From Mesostigma viride (taxonomy: Eukaryota > Streptophyta > Mesostigmatophyceae > Mesostigmatales > Mesostigmataceae), in contig RPFO01000256.1 in NCBI GenBank assembly GCA_009746045.1, positions 362,501 to 390,000 of the forward strand: a DNA stretch of 27,500 bases, read 5' to 3'. Made by a program: the position numbers and the translations under genes. The notes under the pieces were generated by a model. That model had not been told where the DNA came from. It searched no databases and saw nothing but the letters and a program-made list of their open reading frames with translations. Of the stretch, positions 1-11,800 are shown in pieces. Every line of letters begins with the position of its first letter. The first letter of the stretch is position 1.

Positions 1-453
1 TGAACATGACTACAATAAATTTCCTTCGAATTCGCTCCCTCGGCTCGCAGCGAATGTGGCAGCTTGTGCCATTCGAATTGCCATCTCAAGATGTTTACAT
101 TGCCGTCGTGATTAGTCTCCCGCCACGAAGCTCACATACTATGCGCTTTGACAAGCTAGCCACTGGAAGATGGCAATGACAAAAGAATTTTCGGGTAACG
201 CTAGGCAGGTAATCACGCTAATAATGACACCATGTGCCCGGGCACCATGAGCCACGTATTCTGGGATGCAACGCTGCAACGTACCCAGCAGCATCCAATT
301 CTGTACGGCCTAATCTCAGCGCTGGCGATAGGGACGGGTCGGTTGTTGGCGTGTGGTTGGTGAGGAACGTTTCGGTTGAACTAAAAAAGAAAAGAATGTT
401 CGCGGGATCCACGATTCGAACCTTCAGAATGAAGATTACGTTGGTTGCTCCAC
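1..453. other. Unassigned flank
   Basis: I see no convincing gene here. Short open frames on both strands overlap each other and have no recognisable domains or splice context. The stretch is of ordinary base composition and leads into the 82-bp tandem duplication. Confidence 0.5.
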
Positions 454-611
454 GTCCATGTTTTTCTGGAGCTGAATCCATGTTTAACTGTAGCCGAACC
501 ATGGCCGAACTGCCCAATCCTGGTCGAGATACCGGGTCCATGTTTTTCTGGAGCTGAATCCATGTTTAACTGTAGCCGAACCATGGCCCAATCCTGGTCG
601 AGATACCGGGA
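454..611. repeat. 82-bp tandem duplication
   Basis: The segment starting gtccatgtttttctgg at 454 recurs at 536, a period of 82 bases. The second copy lacks an 8-base piece (cgaactgc) after atggc but otherwise matches to the end of agataccggg. It is followed by a short TTCAG-type repeat near 617-642. It is probably a recent local duplication. No coding role is evident. Confidence 0.85.
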
Positions 612-691
612 CAAGAAAGTTCAGTTCAGTTCAGTTGTTCAGTTGGACAGGTTTTTTGTTTTTTTTTAGTTTAACACTCCGTCTGTAATTT

Positions 692-722
692 CGGGCGTGG
701 CCCGTATTACGGGCGTGGCCCG
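692..722. repeat. Paired GC-rich palindromes inside left end
   Basis: The sequence cgggcgtggcccg is a near-perfect palindrome that occurs twice in tandem here, separated by tatta. It occurs again, inverted in context, near 3045-3058. A related hairpin, acgggtgtcacccgt, is near 2670. Position just inside the transposon ends suggests subterminal transposase-binding or structural sites. That function is inferred. Confidence 0.6.
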
Positions 723-2275
723 TAATGGAGGCATGGTTACTCTATTGGTGGTTACTAGTTATCTAATTGTCAGAATGCGCTTTTTATTGGATAGGATGAA
801 AGCTGACTTCAAGGCCTAAAAGAATATCTAATTTTCACGGCCACCCCATGTCAGATGCTCCGTGGCCACCCCATGGAAAAAGGTGCTTTTTTGGACTTTC
901 TTGGGCTTTCAATCGGACCGCCGAATGCCAACAACGGTGCAGATGCAGGCAAATGCTAGCAACGTCGGCTGCAGAAGGAGACTGTCTTTTCGTCACGACT
1001 GCTTCGGTCGCGATGTCGCATGCCGAGGTATCCTCGGGTGCTCCTAATCTTGGCACTGGCGATGAACTGTACGCAGTCCTTGATGGTTGGGCTGTGAGCC
1101 TCGGCTTTAAATCATGAGGATTTTTGGCGGCCGTGTTGGGCGATTGATTGATCAAGACACGTCCTTTATCACGTAGGGTCCTGCTTGGTCGAAGGAGCAA
1201 GGAGCAGCAAGGAATTCAGATTTCACTCGAGGCGATGGGTAGCGAACCTTACGTAGTGGGAGACTGAAGACCTCGCTCGGCCAGGCAGTGTCGCTGAGGT
1301 TATGTACTTCATGCTCAAGAAAAGGTGGCCCGTGGAGGACCGTACCTTAAGTAGCTAGTGCGCGCTTCATGATTCCGGGTGTCGAGGCGTGTGAAGATTA
1401 CCTGCATCCGGCTGGGAGAAGGTTTATGGCAACTTTTGGTTCGTAACTCTGCCAGTTTTTATCACATGTGATCACGGCACATGGCCGGTGTGACTTCAAG
1501 GCAGGTTATTGCATAATGCTGCGCTCTGCGGCTGCGCCCCGTTGCGTAAACGTGGGTGCTTTCTCTAAGATGTATGACAGTTCCGGCTGCTACGTTGCCC
1601 ATGTCACAAGCAAGCCTTGCAATACGGTCCCCCAAAGCGAGGTAGAGGTTTAGAGAACTGGGTATGGGTGTCCATTCATGCTTGTATACATATCTTGCCT
1701 GATGCTATTCTTGTCCTACCTTAACGGCAGCACCTTGTCATAAACTCTGATAATTGAATAGGTATTTGGGCTTGGTTTGCGAAGTTAAGCGCTTGGAAGT
1801 TCACAACTGTCATTATAATGCATGAACCTTTTGCGTGTTTGTAATAGAGGCTGTGGATTCCTCGTAGGAACATGCAATACCCATGGCGGGCTATTACTGC
1901 CTGCAGTGCTTTGCGACAGCCCCAGCCGTGCATGTGTGTGTGCGGTCCCTTGGGGAGCATGCCTTGCCATGCTAACCGTATCGCGGGCAAACCTCGCAAG
2001 GCCCGAAAGATATTTGCGGTTAACCGATGTTCCCGGACATTCATGGTATGCACGTGGCCATGAGTTTCTCAGGCTATATTGTTGCTTCGTATGCGTTTGC
2101 CTGTCAGACAGGCACACAAGATGATTATTATGATGATATGGCGATGCCTTTCTTTTCAACATTTTCAGAATGTGGACTTGCACCACGTCGTGGATTTACA
2201 TGTGTTGCCGTCTTATGCATTGACAGTTGTGCTGCACCACGTGCGGTGGGTTATTATCTATGCATTTGTTTATAT

Positions 2276-2640
2276 AGCATGGTGCATGCTATGAGCTGGA
2301 CCCTCATTGCAAGTGCCCTATATTTGATAGCTTTAGTAATCATATTTCTTGTGAAATAGCATCATCCTAGTGTGTCCATTTCAACACCGTATCATTTCAA
2401 AATAGAGAGGATGTGCCATGGCACCATAGACGGCCATGCCACATGCACGGCGCATTTGACCCATAGCATGGTGCGCCCTATGGGTTGAACCCTCATTGTG
2501 CCCTACATTTGATAGCTTTAGTAAATTATTTCTTGTACAAAAGCATGTCCTATGTGCCCATTTCATCACCATATCATCCTCTAATGAGAGGATGTGCCAT
2601 AGTACCACAGATGGCCATGCCACATGAATGGCACACCCAA
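2276..2640. repeat. Diverged 189-bp tandem duplication
   Basis: The block starting agcatggtgc at 2276 is repeated from 2465. Shared landmarks include tttgatagctttagtaa, gagaggatgtgcca and ggccatgccacatg. The copies differ by many substitutions and small indels, so the duplication is older than the 82-bp one. It lies within the TA-flanked transposon. Short frames here are not coding. Confidence 0.8.
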
Positions 2641-3082
2641 AGGCTAGAATGGAGCATTCTAGTTGTTATCACGGGTGTCACCCGTAATTATGGTTTGAGT
2701 CCCTAGATATTTGGAAGCTTGTGCATGATTGATGCTGAATTTCTCACCAAGCGTCCATTATGTAGTGTACTTTTGGATTTAGGAGGTTTTTGGTGCCCTC
2801 AACTTTATCATCATACCCAAATTTAGAACCATCTCATCACCCCTTTTTTGTTAACATTTGTAGCCAAACCCCCTCATATGGCAACGTGCAATTCACCAAT
2901 ATTTGTTATCCAAAAAAAAAATTAAAAATATATTCAAATATTAGCCCAACATTGGATCTCGGATCCCATCGAACCGTTTTTCCAGATTCGGCGCGACGCT
3001 CCGACACCCGCATCTGGCGCGATTCTGCATTCTACGAAAAATAACGGGCCACGCCCGTTATAAGTTCACAGACGGAGTGTTA

Positions 3083-3240
3083 ACAAAAATATTTTATAAT
3101 TTAATATAAATATTTAGTATATATAATATCCTACAATATTAAATATAATAATATATATATAATATCCTACTGTATTTAATGGGTTAATATAATAAATTAT
3201 ATATAATATTTAATATAATAGTTTTAATATGTTTAATTTG
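3083..3240. other. AT-rich spacer
   Basis: The stretch is almost pure A and T, with repeated taatataa-type words and two copies of tataatatcctac. It separates the TA-flanked transposon from the LINE 5' region. A comparable AT-rich block follows the LINE at about 18987-19075. These may be two sides of one AT-rich target region, or the downstream block may be part of the LINE tail. Confidence 0.6.
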
Positions 3241-3250
3241 ATTAGGATGC

Positions 3251-3560
3251 ATGATTAGGATGCAAGGTCGCCAGGCATGCCACGGTCAACCTTCCCGCCA
3301 ATTTACCAGCCACACACGCCTCTTGGCCCGCCTTGAGCGGGACGAGGCCCTGTCGACACGCCGGCGACCCCAGCCAGGACGGAGACGACGCATATCCGCC
3401 CTGAAAGAAAGACTCCATGCGTTGACAAGCATTAACCCCAATCGCCACCCTCCCCCTCCCCCCCCACCCCCACCCCCACCCCCACCTGAGTCCAGCACTA
3501 CCCTTCTCCACCCCCACCCCCACCCCCACCCCCACCCCCACCCCCACCCCCCCGCTAATA
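3251..3560 (+). pseudogene. LINE 5' frame, Arg-rich then Pro/His-rich
   Basis: An ATG at 3251 opens a frame encoding an arginine-rich segment. It runs into Pro and Pro-His runs from CCCCCA-type repeats at about 3448-3552. The endonuclease frame starts right after, one frame away, with a stop at 3559-3561 just before it. The peptide could be the N-terminus of the LINE protein joined by an indel in the C-rich repeat, or merely 5' UTR. No zinc knuckle or RNA-binding motif is visible. The minus-strand glycine frame here is a shadow of the repeat. Confidence 0.35.
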
Positions 3561-3561
3561 G

Positions 3562-4881
3562 GGCAAGTTACGGCCCATTCTTGGTATTGCAAGCTTTAAT
3601 GTGCGCACCCTCCCTGCAGATCCTTCCACGAGCGGCGGCACCCCAGCACGCCAAGGCGTCGACGAGCTGATCGCCTTGTGCGCGGACAACAAGATCGCCG
3701 TCCTCGGGGTCCAGGAGCACCGACGCACCGTTGATCGACCCTCAGCACGCGGTCAACGGTTTGCTGGTCGACGACCTGCGTGCGGGCTGGCGGTTCCACT
3801 ATGGTGGAGGCGACGCGCCGGCCAAGGTGGTGTGGGCCTCTTGTGCTCGCCGGCAGCATCAGAGCAGCTCCAGTCCATCGTGCTGCAGTCCCCGCGTGTG
3901 CTAGTGGCCACTTTTTCGGCCACTGAGGGCCATTCACACCACACGCTAACCGTTATCGTGGGATATGCACCACATGCGGGTCGAGCTCAGGCGGAACGTG
4001 AGGCCTTCTTCGACGCCCTCAAGGAGGAGGAGGCCAACATCCCAGCTCGGCACTTCCTGGTTATGTTGCTCGACGCCAACGCCACGCTGCCAGTTGGCAT
4101 TGGGGGCGCTCAGTATTCCCCAACCAACACGACAGCCAACGGTAACACAATTACTTTATTTGCGAATCTGCTGGCAGAATCTGCGCTGGTTGCATGCAAT
4201 GCTTCTTTCGCACGCCCTGCTGAGCAGCTGGCCACCTTTTTGGGGCCGTCGGATTGGGTGGTGTGCCTTGACTTTGTCTGCGTACGTCGGGCTCAGCGCC
4301 CCTCAGTTGTCGATGCTCGCGTCCTGCAAGATTCTGTCAGCACGGTGGAATCTGATCATCGTCTCGTGCTCGCTCGCATCAGATTGCGGTTTCCTGGGGT
4401 GAAACCGTCGCGACAGCTGGCGCCTCAGCCAGATCTGAAGGTGCTCCGGATTGTGCTGAAGGATGCCGACAAGATGTCAGCAGCAGAGCAGGCCGCTATG
4501 TCGCACAGGGATGATTTCCTGGCCATCTTCGACGCCCGGGGCAGCCGACAGCAGTTTCACGCCATTCCGCCGCTGGGTGATATTTCAGTGATCCTCCGTG
4601 GTGTCGCTGCCAAGTATCGCCTGGCTGCCCGCACCCTCCCCACCTTGCCTCCGCGCCGGCAGCTTGCTGTCCACCGTCACGCACCGACAGTGGTCGCCGC
4701 CAGGCAGATGCTCCGCCGCAACAGAGATCCGATCGCCAAACCGGCCTGGGCTGCAAGCAGCTCTGAGGGCCGCCTACGAGCAGGCTGAGAAGGCAGATGC
4801 TCAGCAGATGGTCAAGGACCTGCGCAGCTGCCAGCAGAAGCACGACGACAAGGGGGCCTGGTTCTTGTACAAGCGCCTCGG
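3562..4881 (+). pseudogene. LINE endonuclease (EEP/APE domain) half
   Basis: This is the exonuclease-endonuclease-phosphatase domain that nicks target DNA to prime reverse transcription. The frame opens at 3562 without an ATG. Its signature motifs appear in order: IASFNVRTL at the start, VLGVQEHR with the catalytic Glu at 3715-3717, VGYAPHAG, LLDANA with the Asp at 4072-4074, a FLGPSD / LDFVCV segment, and the terminal SDH at 4351-4359. The endonuclease domain therefore looks intact in residues. The frame hits a stop at 4786-4788. The true continuation (AALRAAYEQAEKADAQQ) is one frame over, showing a frameshift near 4740-4760. The protein then breaks at 4881 where the hAT-like element begins and resumes at 16834. 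Confidence 0.88.
4874..4881. repeat. 8-bp target duplication, left copy (hAT-like)
   Basis: cgcctcgg here is repeated exactly at 16826-16833, directly outside the two ends of the hAT-like element. Eight bases is the usual hAT duplication length. The preceding g also matches, so 9 bp is possible, but 8 bp gives the ungapped terminal repeat. Confidence 0.85.
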
Positions 4882-5121
4882 CAGTGTAAAATCATACGCC
4901 GTATACTACGGTATGATACGGTATAATACGTAATACGCTGGCTTCGAGCGTATGATTTTTCATACGTAATACGTTTTAGCGCATAATCACGTATTATACC
5001 GTATTATACCGTATAATGCCGTGTTTTCCGCGTTTTTTTTACGTTTTGCGCGGCTAGGATGCCAGAACGACAGGGCAACGATTTGAAGCAACAGATTTCG
5101 TATCTCTACTAAGTACTGACC
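4882..5121. other. hAT-like element left arm
   Basis: The first 150 bases are dense in inverted and direct TACG words such as gtataatacg and catacgtaatacg, with several short palindromes. The rest (about 5030-5121) is unremarkable. The arm ends at the MULE target duplication. Confidence 0.7.
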
Positions 5122-5130
5122 CGTCTGAAC
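5122..5130. repeat. 9-bp target duplication, left copy (MULE)
   Basis: cgtctgaac is repeated exactly at 15456-15464. Nine bases is the characteristic duplication length for Mutator-like elements. The copies abut the two 210-bp terminal inverted repeats. Confidence 0.95.
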
Positions 5131-5340
5131 GGAAGCGCATAATTTGGCTCTGATGACACAAACTCTAGTGCGGGGGTGAGTGCGGGGTTCCGGGACACCA
5201 CCGCACTAAGTCCGACGCGCCTGCCCAGGCCACGCCGCGCCGGACCGGCACACGAGTTACGCGGGAAAAAAGGGCCTGCCGCGCCAATTACTGTAGGACT
5301 TGGCTAATTTCTTTGTTGACTACAAGCGCAGTCAAGGATG
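5131..5340 (+). repeat. MULE left terminal inverted repeat
   Basis: The repeat begins ggaagcgcataatttgg and ends gtcaaggatg. It matches the reverse complement of 15246-15455 over all 210 bases without gaps. The only difference I see is cggaccggcac here against cggacctgcac in the complement of the right copy. MULE ends normally carry transposase-binding sites and promoters. Confidence 0.95.
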
Positions 5341-7825
5341 CAATTGGCATCATTGCATTATTTTTGCCAAGGTGCTGGCAATTTACGCTTGAAGGTGGCA
5401 AAAATCTGGTTTCTTTGTGATGCAGTAGTGACTATTGCCTGGCAATTGCGCAGCCGGGAAGTTGGGCGACGAGAATGCCATGGTTGTTCTAAAGTATAAT
5501 CATCGGACCCTAATTTGTCTAAAGTAGGAGACAAACAGTCTTTGACGTCCCTGGGATCCATAGCAATAAAAATTCTGCTTTCTCTACTCGCAGTAATGTC
5601 GGCACACTTAGTTTCCTCTTCGAATCGATCTTTTGTCTGGCAATCTTTCCCTCTCTCGTTTTTTTCTCCCTCCCTCCCTCCCTTGCTCGCTCCCTCCCTC
5701 CGTCTCATGCGTTCCTCCAACGTCCCGTCCTGTCTTCTTCCCCCCACCCTGCCTTCTCTCGTTAGCTTCCGAGCTTTTTATGCATTGCCTCTCCATACCT
5801 CGCTACCAAGTTTCCAAGTAGACCTTGAAGAGATATACCGGGAAATGCGTCTGGACGCGGTCATCGTGCGCGCCTTTCTCTTCTGATTTTCTGCGTAAAG
5901 CTTGGTAGCACACCTTGTCGGCCCTCGCGGAACTGTCAGCCCGTATCTGGGAACTGGACCACATGTATCTGTTACAGTATCTTGCTTATTTTGCGTAGGT
6001 TGCTAGTGTTGCTGTATCCTTCAAGTTTAGTGTTGCAGAGTGTGACTGACCACTGTATCATTTGGTGATGGGTTTGTTGAATGCTGGGTTTGTTCTTGTA
6101 TGAGTGTTTGTATAGGGATCCTTGTGTCCTAAAGTAGAAAGCTTGTCGTTGATACTGCTTCTTCTTTTTTTAGAGTAGCCCTTGGGACATGCAGGCAAGG
6201 ATGGCATTACAAATATCAATGAAATACAGTACCAAGCTTTTTACCACTGACGTGCATTGTAAAATAGGTGCAGGCAACTGCCGTGCACATGCCGTGCCTG
6301 AAAATTGTTGAGCCCATGGTGAGCTTTTTTGGTTATTTGGTAATTACAGCGTCAATACGTTGTCTAATGTCAACCAACGTGGATCGACCTGGGCTGAGGT
6401 TGTCAGTGTGTGCGTAAATGTAAAGCACACATGTATGGCTCGCATGTTTGGGAGCCGATCCTAGCCGAATCACACTTTGTTGGCACCCATGCCTGCAGCT
6501 AGTGGGGTCTTTGTGGCTAGGTACCTTGGGACAGTGTTGGGGTTGGCTAGCTAGACTACGTGCAAGATGATTCCACCACTGGCCATCAGTGGCTCGGTCC
6601 TTAGAGCAGCCAACATACCAGCATACTCGCGCATATTTCAGCTTTAGCACACCCACAGTTTGCCATAGTCCAACGAGCGTTGAACGCAGCTGTGGCCTGC
6701 CTTCGGGCATGAGTGAGGACGCAGGTGTCTTTGCCCCTTTCCCACTGTGCAACTTACAGGGACTGGAAAGCACTCTAGGTGCTACATGCCCACCCCACCG
6801 AGGCATGCTATAATTTATTTAATTTAATTTATGAGCAGGAAACATGTTCCTGTCATCCATGAGATAGCGGCCATTGGCATTGTGAGGATGGATGCACGTC
6901 AGATCATATAGTAAGAATTTGGACAATCAAGAATGTGTTTGACGCTCTTTCAACCCAAATTAAGGTTTGACTGATAATTTGGTCGGGGCTCATTGCTCAA
7001 CCATTCCAATGGGGATGTATGCTCGTTGACGCAGTCAATCATGACATCTTATGATTATTACTTACGGCAACGTGACGTGTGGATCCGCCAATAAATTAGC
7101 TATCAAGGTCAACCAGCATCGGTATGCATTATTAAATCAGCAGACGCATGCATGTGTTGAATGTTAGCAACGCATACCTTGTGTTGGCCGGCCACCTGCA
7201 AAATTACTGACCAGGTAGATGTTGAAGAACCTCACAATCATCCAGTTGTCGCATGGATCCTAGCTAGCCCACGAGGAAAATTTTCAAGGTGCCCAGTTTT
7301 ATAGCAGTATGCATATAAGACACATGATACTGCACCACTGCGGCTAGCTTATGACTGTCCCCATCCCCCCTTCCCCATTCCATCAGGAAATATGCTGACG
7401 CTGTCTACGTGTTTATTAATTTATTCATTCATGACTGTGTAACATGGCCAACGTGAAGGCAGGCCTTTATGATAATGGGCCCTTCAACTCGAGAGCTCCA
7501 TCCATTGCAGCCCTTGGGCATTTGCAGCTGCCAGCTGATAATGCTCCAATATGAGGGTAGTCTTGGAATCTTCATGCCGAAAGCTCGGTCACCACCTCCT
7601 GCATTAAGAGCAAATAGACAAGCACTGAGTTTAGAACCCTGGACTCAACCACACACAAACAATGATTCGTGACAAGCTATGGATGAAAAACTTCAGGAAT
7701 CTCTTTTTCTAATTGCGTACATATGGGCATTACATGCACATGCACAACCACAATACAATAACGGGGGAGAAAAAGGGAAAAGGAAGCCCAGCAGAGAGAG
7801 ACGCAGTGAGAGGGAGATCGTTAGG
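5341..7825. other. MULE left arm, no clear gene
   Basis: This is the region downstream of the transposase gene. It has a pyrimidine-rich stretch at about 5645-5760 and ordinary mixed sequence otherwise. A minus-strand frame at 6333-6806 could encode about 150 residues but has no recognisable motif, Cys/His pattern or splice context. I do not call it a gene. It could be captured host sequence or 3' UTR. Confidence 0.5.
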
Positions 7826-8578
7826 TTGGCAGTCGGGCAGTCGGGCAGTTGGGCAGTCGGGCAGTCGGGCAGTCGGGAAGTCGGGCAGTCGGGCAGTCGG
7901 GCAGTCGGGCAGTCGGGCAGTCGGGCAGTCGGGCAGTCGGGCAGTCGGGCAGTCGGGCAGTCGGGCAGTCGGGCAGTCGGGCAGTCGGGCAGTCCGGCAG
8001 TCGGGCAGTCGGGCAGTCGGGCAGTCGGGCAGTCGGGCAGTCGGACAGTCGGGAAGTCGGGCAGTCGGGCAGTCGGGCAGTCGGGCAGTCGGGCAGTCGG
8101 GAAGTGGGGCAGTCGGGCAGTCGGGCAGTCGGGCAGTCGGGCAGTCGGGAAGTCGGGCAGTCGGGAAGTCGGGCAGTCGGGCAGTCGGGCAGTCGGACAG
8201 TCGGGCAGTCGGGCAGTCGGGCAGTCGGGCAGTCCGGCAGTCGGGCAGTCGGGCAGTGGGGCAGTCGGGCAGTCGGGCAGTCGGGCAGTCGGGCAGTCGG
8301 GCAGTCGGGAAGTCGGGCAGTCGGGCAGTCGGGCAGTCGGGCAGTCGGGCAGTCGGACAGTCGGGCAGTCGGGCAGTCGGGCAGTCGGGCAGTCGGGCAG
8401 TCGGGCAGTCGGGCAGTCGGGCAGTCGGGCAGTCGGACAGTCGGGCAGTCGGGCAGTCGGGCAGTCGGGCAGTTGGGCAGTCGGGCAGTCGGGCAGTCGG
8501 GCAGTCGGGCAGTCGGGCAGTCGGGCAGTCGGACAGTCGGGCAGTCGGGCCGTCGGGCCGTCGGGCAGTCGGGCAGTC
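7826..8578. repeat. Octamer minisatellite (GGGCAGTC)n, about 93 copies
   Basis: A uniform 8-base unit runs for about 750 bases, with scattered variants (gggaagtc, ggacagtc, gggcagtt, ggggcagt, gggccgtc). Because 8 is not a multiple of 3, all forward frames read the same 8-residue peptide repeat. The long frames through it on both strands are therefore artefacts. Each unit supplies GGG separated by five bases, which fits the G-quadruplex pattern on the plus strand. Confidence 0.97.
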
Positions 8579-8774
<196 letters not shown>

Positions 8775-8893
8775 GCCCCCGCCCCTGCCCCCGCCCACAC
8801 ACAACATGCCTGTGAGGAATGACTTCGCCGAAGGACATTGGCTCTTGCACAGTGTATTACCTCCACATGTATGCCTCGGCAGCTTGAGCTCCA

Positions 8894-11800
8894 TCACAAG
8901 CCGTGGTCGACAGCCGCTTGGCCGCCTTCCGGCATGGCCAATGATGAATCCGACGCTTCAGCAAGTGGAAAAGAACATAGTGGATTGCTTTGGGCTCGGG
9001 ACCCCGCACCATTGCTTGCCTCACTGGCAGCATCTTTCTGCAATCGGCCCATGACGCTCAGCTTCTGTTTCTTTGCCCCACCATTCCGACGGACAAATGC
9101 ACGTTTGACACCACATTGTTGCCCGAATACAGCGGGGTCGTGCCGAATGTCTCGAGTGCCTCTCCTGACCGCAGGTTTATCAACAGGGCGCAAGGTAGGT
9201 GTAGGCGGAACATTGCCCACTGCTGCCCTTTGCCTATCCAAGCGCACAAAGTCTTCAATTTGTCGCGCCACGTCCGCCAAAGCTAGACTTGTGAGCTCTT
9301 GGGCGCGCCGCAAACCATCCTCGGTTGCCGCCCCATCCCATGCAGCCTCGATTCGGCTAAGCATCTGCCGATTCTTCTCCTTCACGGAAGATGATGCTTG
9401 ACCTTTGTCGTGATTGGCAGGTTGACCAAAGTCGGGTGGCTGGGCGTCATCGGGAGTTTCATCGACGTCAGCCGTGTCAGGAAAATCCGAAGCCTCCCCT
9501 TTCTCAGATGGAGTTGCCTTGTTTCTCACCCAGAGCAATTCCTCAAGGAAGTGCACACAAGAGTGCTTGTTTGGCGGAACACCGAATGCTGCCCGGCGTT
9601 TGATCACAAGCTCAATGTCCTCACGGGTAGCCACACCGGAGAGCATGAGGTCGACCAAGAAATGATGACAAATGTTTCCTGTTTTAGAGTCGGTGCAGTC
9701 GCAAGTGGCCGTGTTAGAGTTGAGGTCAATATTAAATGACCTCACGCAAGTCACGAAATCCACCACAACGCGACGGGATGTGCAAGAACCATCCGTGACC
9801 ATCTCCGCCCAGCAGCTCCTGGTTTTACCTTGCTGTATTTCCGCTTGGAGATTACACGCCTTGTCAAGCTCCGCCATCTCTTCTTTCCGCCGACGGTGAT
9901 TTATGATGACACCACGGGTTTTGAGCTGTTGGTCCCTTTCCAGCCACCCAACAATCAACCCAAACATGTAAATTAGCCAGTCAAGACGTTGGCGCCCACG
10001 GTTATGCAGCCAAGTATACTTGAGGGTTCGATGATACCGTTCAAGAATATTGTTCGTATCATGTTGGGCATAATCCGCCACCCTAAACGCTTTCGCCCAC
10101 ATGTGCAGCTTGTCCTCCCATTGACTGCGCATGTAGTCGACAAATGCGGGGGTAATGGGGTCCCACTTGGTATAAAACTGGGTGAGCCGGCATTGCACCG
10201 CACGTACTTGCGCCTCCGCATCCCCGGCAAGGCGCGAGCTCATGTAATACAAGATGGCATTAAGCTCTTCCATCAGTTCCATACGGACCTTGGCACCTTT
10301 CACCTTTGTTAATAGGTTCGTGCACCAAGCGCGCTGGACGTGCCATGAACACAAAAAGATCTTGGTAGCTGGGAACACCCGCTTCAATGCGTTCATTTCA
10401 GCGTTTGAACAATCGATGATGATTGTCAACGGGGGCTTCGTTTCACAGCCATCCACCACAGCTTCTAGAAATGCCTCATACACGGCACTGGTCTCCGCGC
10501 TGGCAAGGCACCAAGCCACTGGCACACCATTACCAAAAGCATCCACGACCATGAGCGTCACCAGTGAGAAACCCATGGTGGATACCCCAAATGTGCTATC
10601 CAAAAATGCCTTCTTTTGCCCATGCAGTTTATACATTTCCCGCTGCCATGCATTCTGGTACACTAGCACAAAGGGGGAAAGTTGGACTGTACCGTCCGGG
10701 GTCATCTCCTGGGGTTGGTAGTAGCGGACGTTGTCCCCCAAGCGCGCTGCCCATAATTCCACGCTTTCTGCTTCTTCTGCATGGAACTTCCACGCCGTTG
10801 AAAGCAACTTGTCTTCCATGTTTCTCACATCCGCTGCAGTCAACGCGTAGTCCCTTTGCTTGATAGCCTCCTCGGATCCCAGCAAGTCCTCTAAGCTTCT
10901 CTGCCATTCTCGGATGATAGCATTACAATTAGCCCGCTGCCCATCCTTCAGGTCACTCATCTTACCGCATAGAAACTCCCGGCAACGTTCGCTTAGTCGT
11001 TGTCCACCTTCGTAGATGTCCCTGGCCAGCCCAGTTGCCCCATGCTCATGCCTGAACTCGGAGTACGTGATATATGATGTGCCGAGGTTCTCACGTAACT
11101 CCACGATACGCCATGAAACCCGACATCCAACGCACATCTCACCCCTCAATTTAGACGCCCGCGCCTTAGGGTGCCCACGCGGCAGTTTCTTTGGGTTGAC
11201 CCTGCAGCTGCCATACCTCGCACAGGTGTACCGCGCAAATGCCTTGTTGGCACTTGGGTGACGCTCATGGTCCTTTCCACCCCCATCTTCCTCCTCATCC
11301 CCAGAATCGATGTCCGGATCATCCTCCTGCACTTCTTGTCCGGCAGCTAATGTTGATGATGCACCCCGCGGGGCGCAGGGCACCGCAGCCGGGGCGGAGG
11401 GCACAGCAGCCGGGGCGCAGGGCACCGCAGCCGGGGCGGAGGGCACGGCAGCCGGGGCGGAGGGCGCCGCAGCCGGGGCGGAGGGCACCGCAGCCGGGGC
11501 GCAGGGCACGGCAGCCGGGGCGGAGGGCACGGCAGCCGGGGCGCAGGGCACGGCAGCCGGGGCGCAGGGCACGGCAGCCGGGGCGCAGGGCACGGCAGCC
11601 GGGGCGGAGGGCACCGCAGCCGGGGCGGAGGGCACAGCAGCCGGGGCGGAGGGCACCGCAGCCGGGGCGGAGGGCACAGCAGCCGGGGCGCAGGGCACCG
11701 CAGCCGGGGCGGAGGGCACGGCAGCCGGGGCGGAGGGCGCCGCAGCCGGGGCGGAGGGCACAGCAGCCGGGGCGCAGGGCACCGCAGCCGGGGCGCAGGG

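Larger units (their letters stand above)
674..3080. mobile_element. Non-autonomous TA-flanked DNA transposon
   Basis: The ends are a perfect 13-bp inverted repeat, ACACTCCGTCTGT at 674-686 and its complement at 3068-3080. Each is flanked directly by TA (672-673 and 3081-3082), the target dinucleotide of Tc1/mariner and Stowaway elements. Inside each end, within about 45 bases, lies the palindrome GGGCGTGGCCC. There are two copies on the left (about 692-722) and one on the right (about 3045-3058). No transposase frame is present in the 2.4 kb, so it would need a helper. The interior has a diverged 189-bp tandem duplication at 2276-2640. The superfamily call rests on the TA flank and the end sequence only. 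Confidence 0.65.

Noticed and set aside
400-470. tRNA-like sequence on the minus strand (ggttcgaatc box)
   Set aside because: The box resembles a B box, but the flanking bases do not form a T-stem and no acceptor or anticodon arm could be built.
3242-3592. Minus-strand poly-glycine frames
   Set aside because: Antisense of the CCCCCA repeats before the LINE endonuclease.
5608-5821. Arg/Glu/Gly- or Ser/Leu/Pro-rich frames
   Set aside because: Explained by the pyrimidine-rich CTCC tract; no conserved motif.
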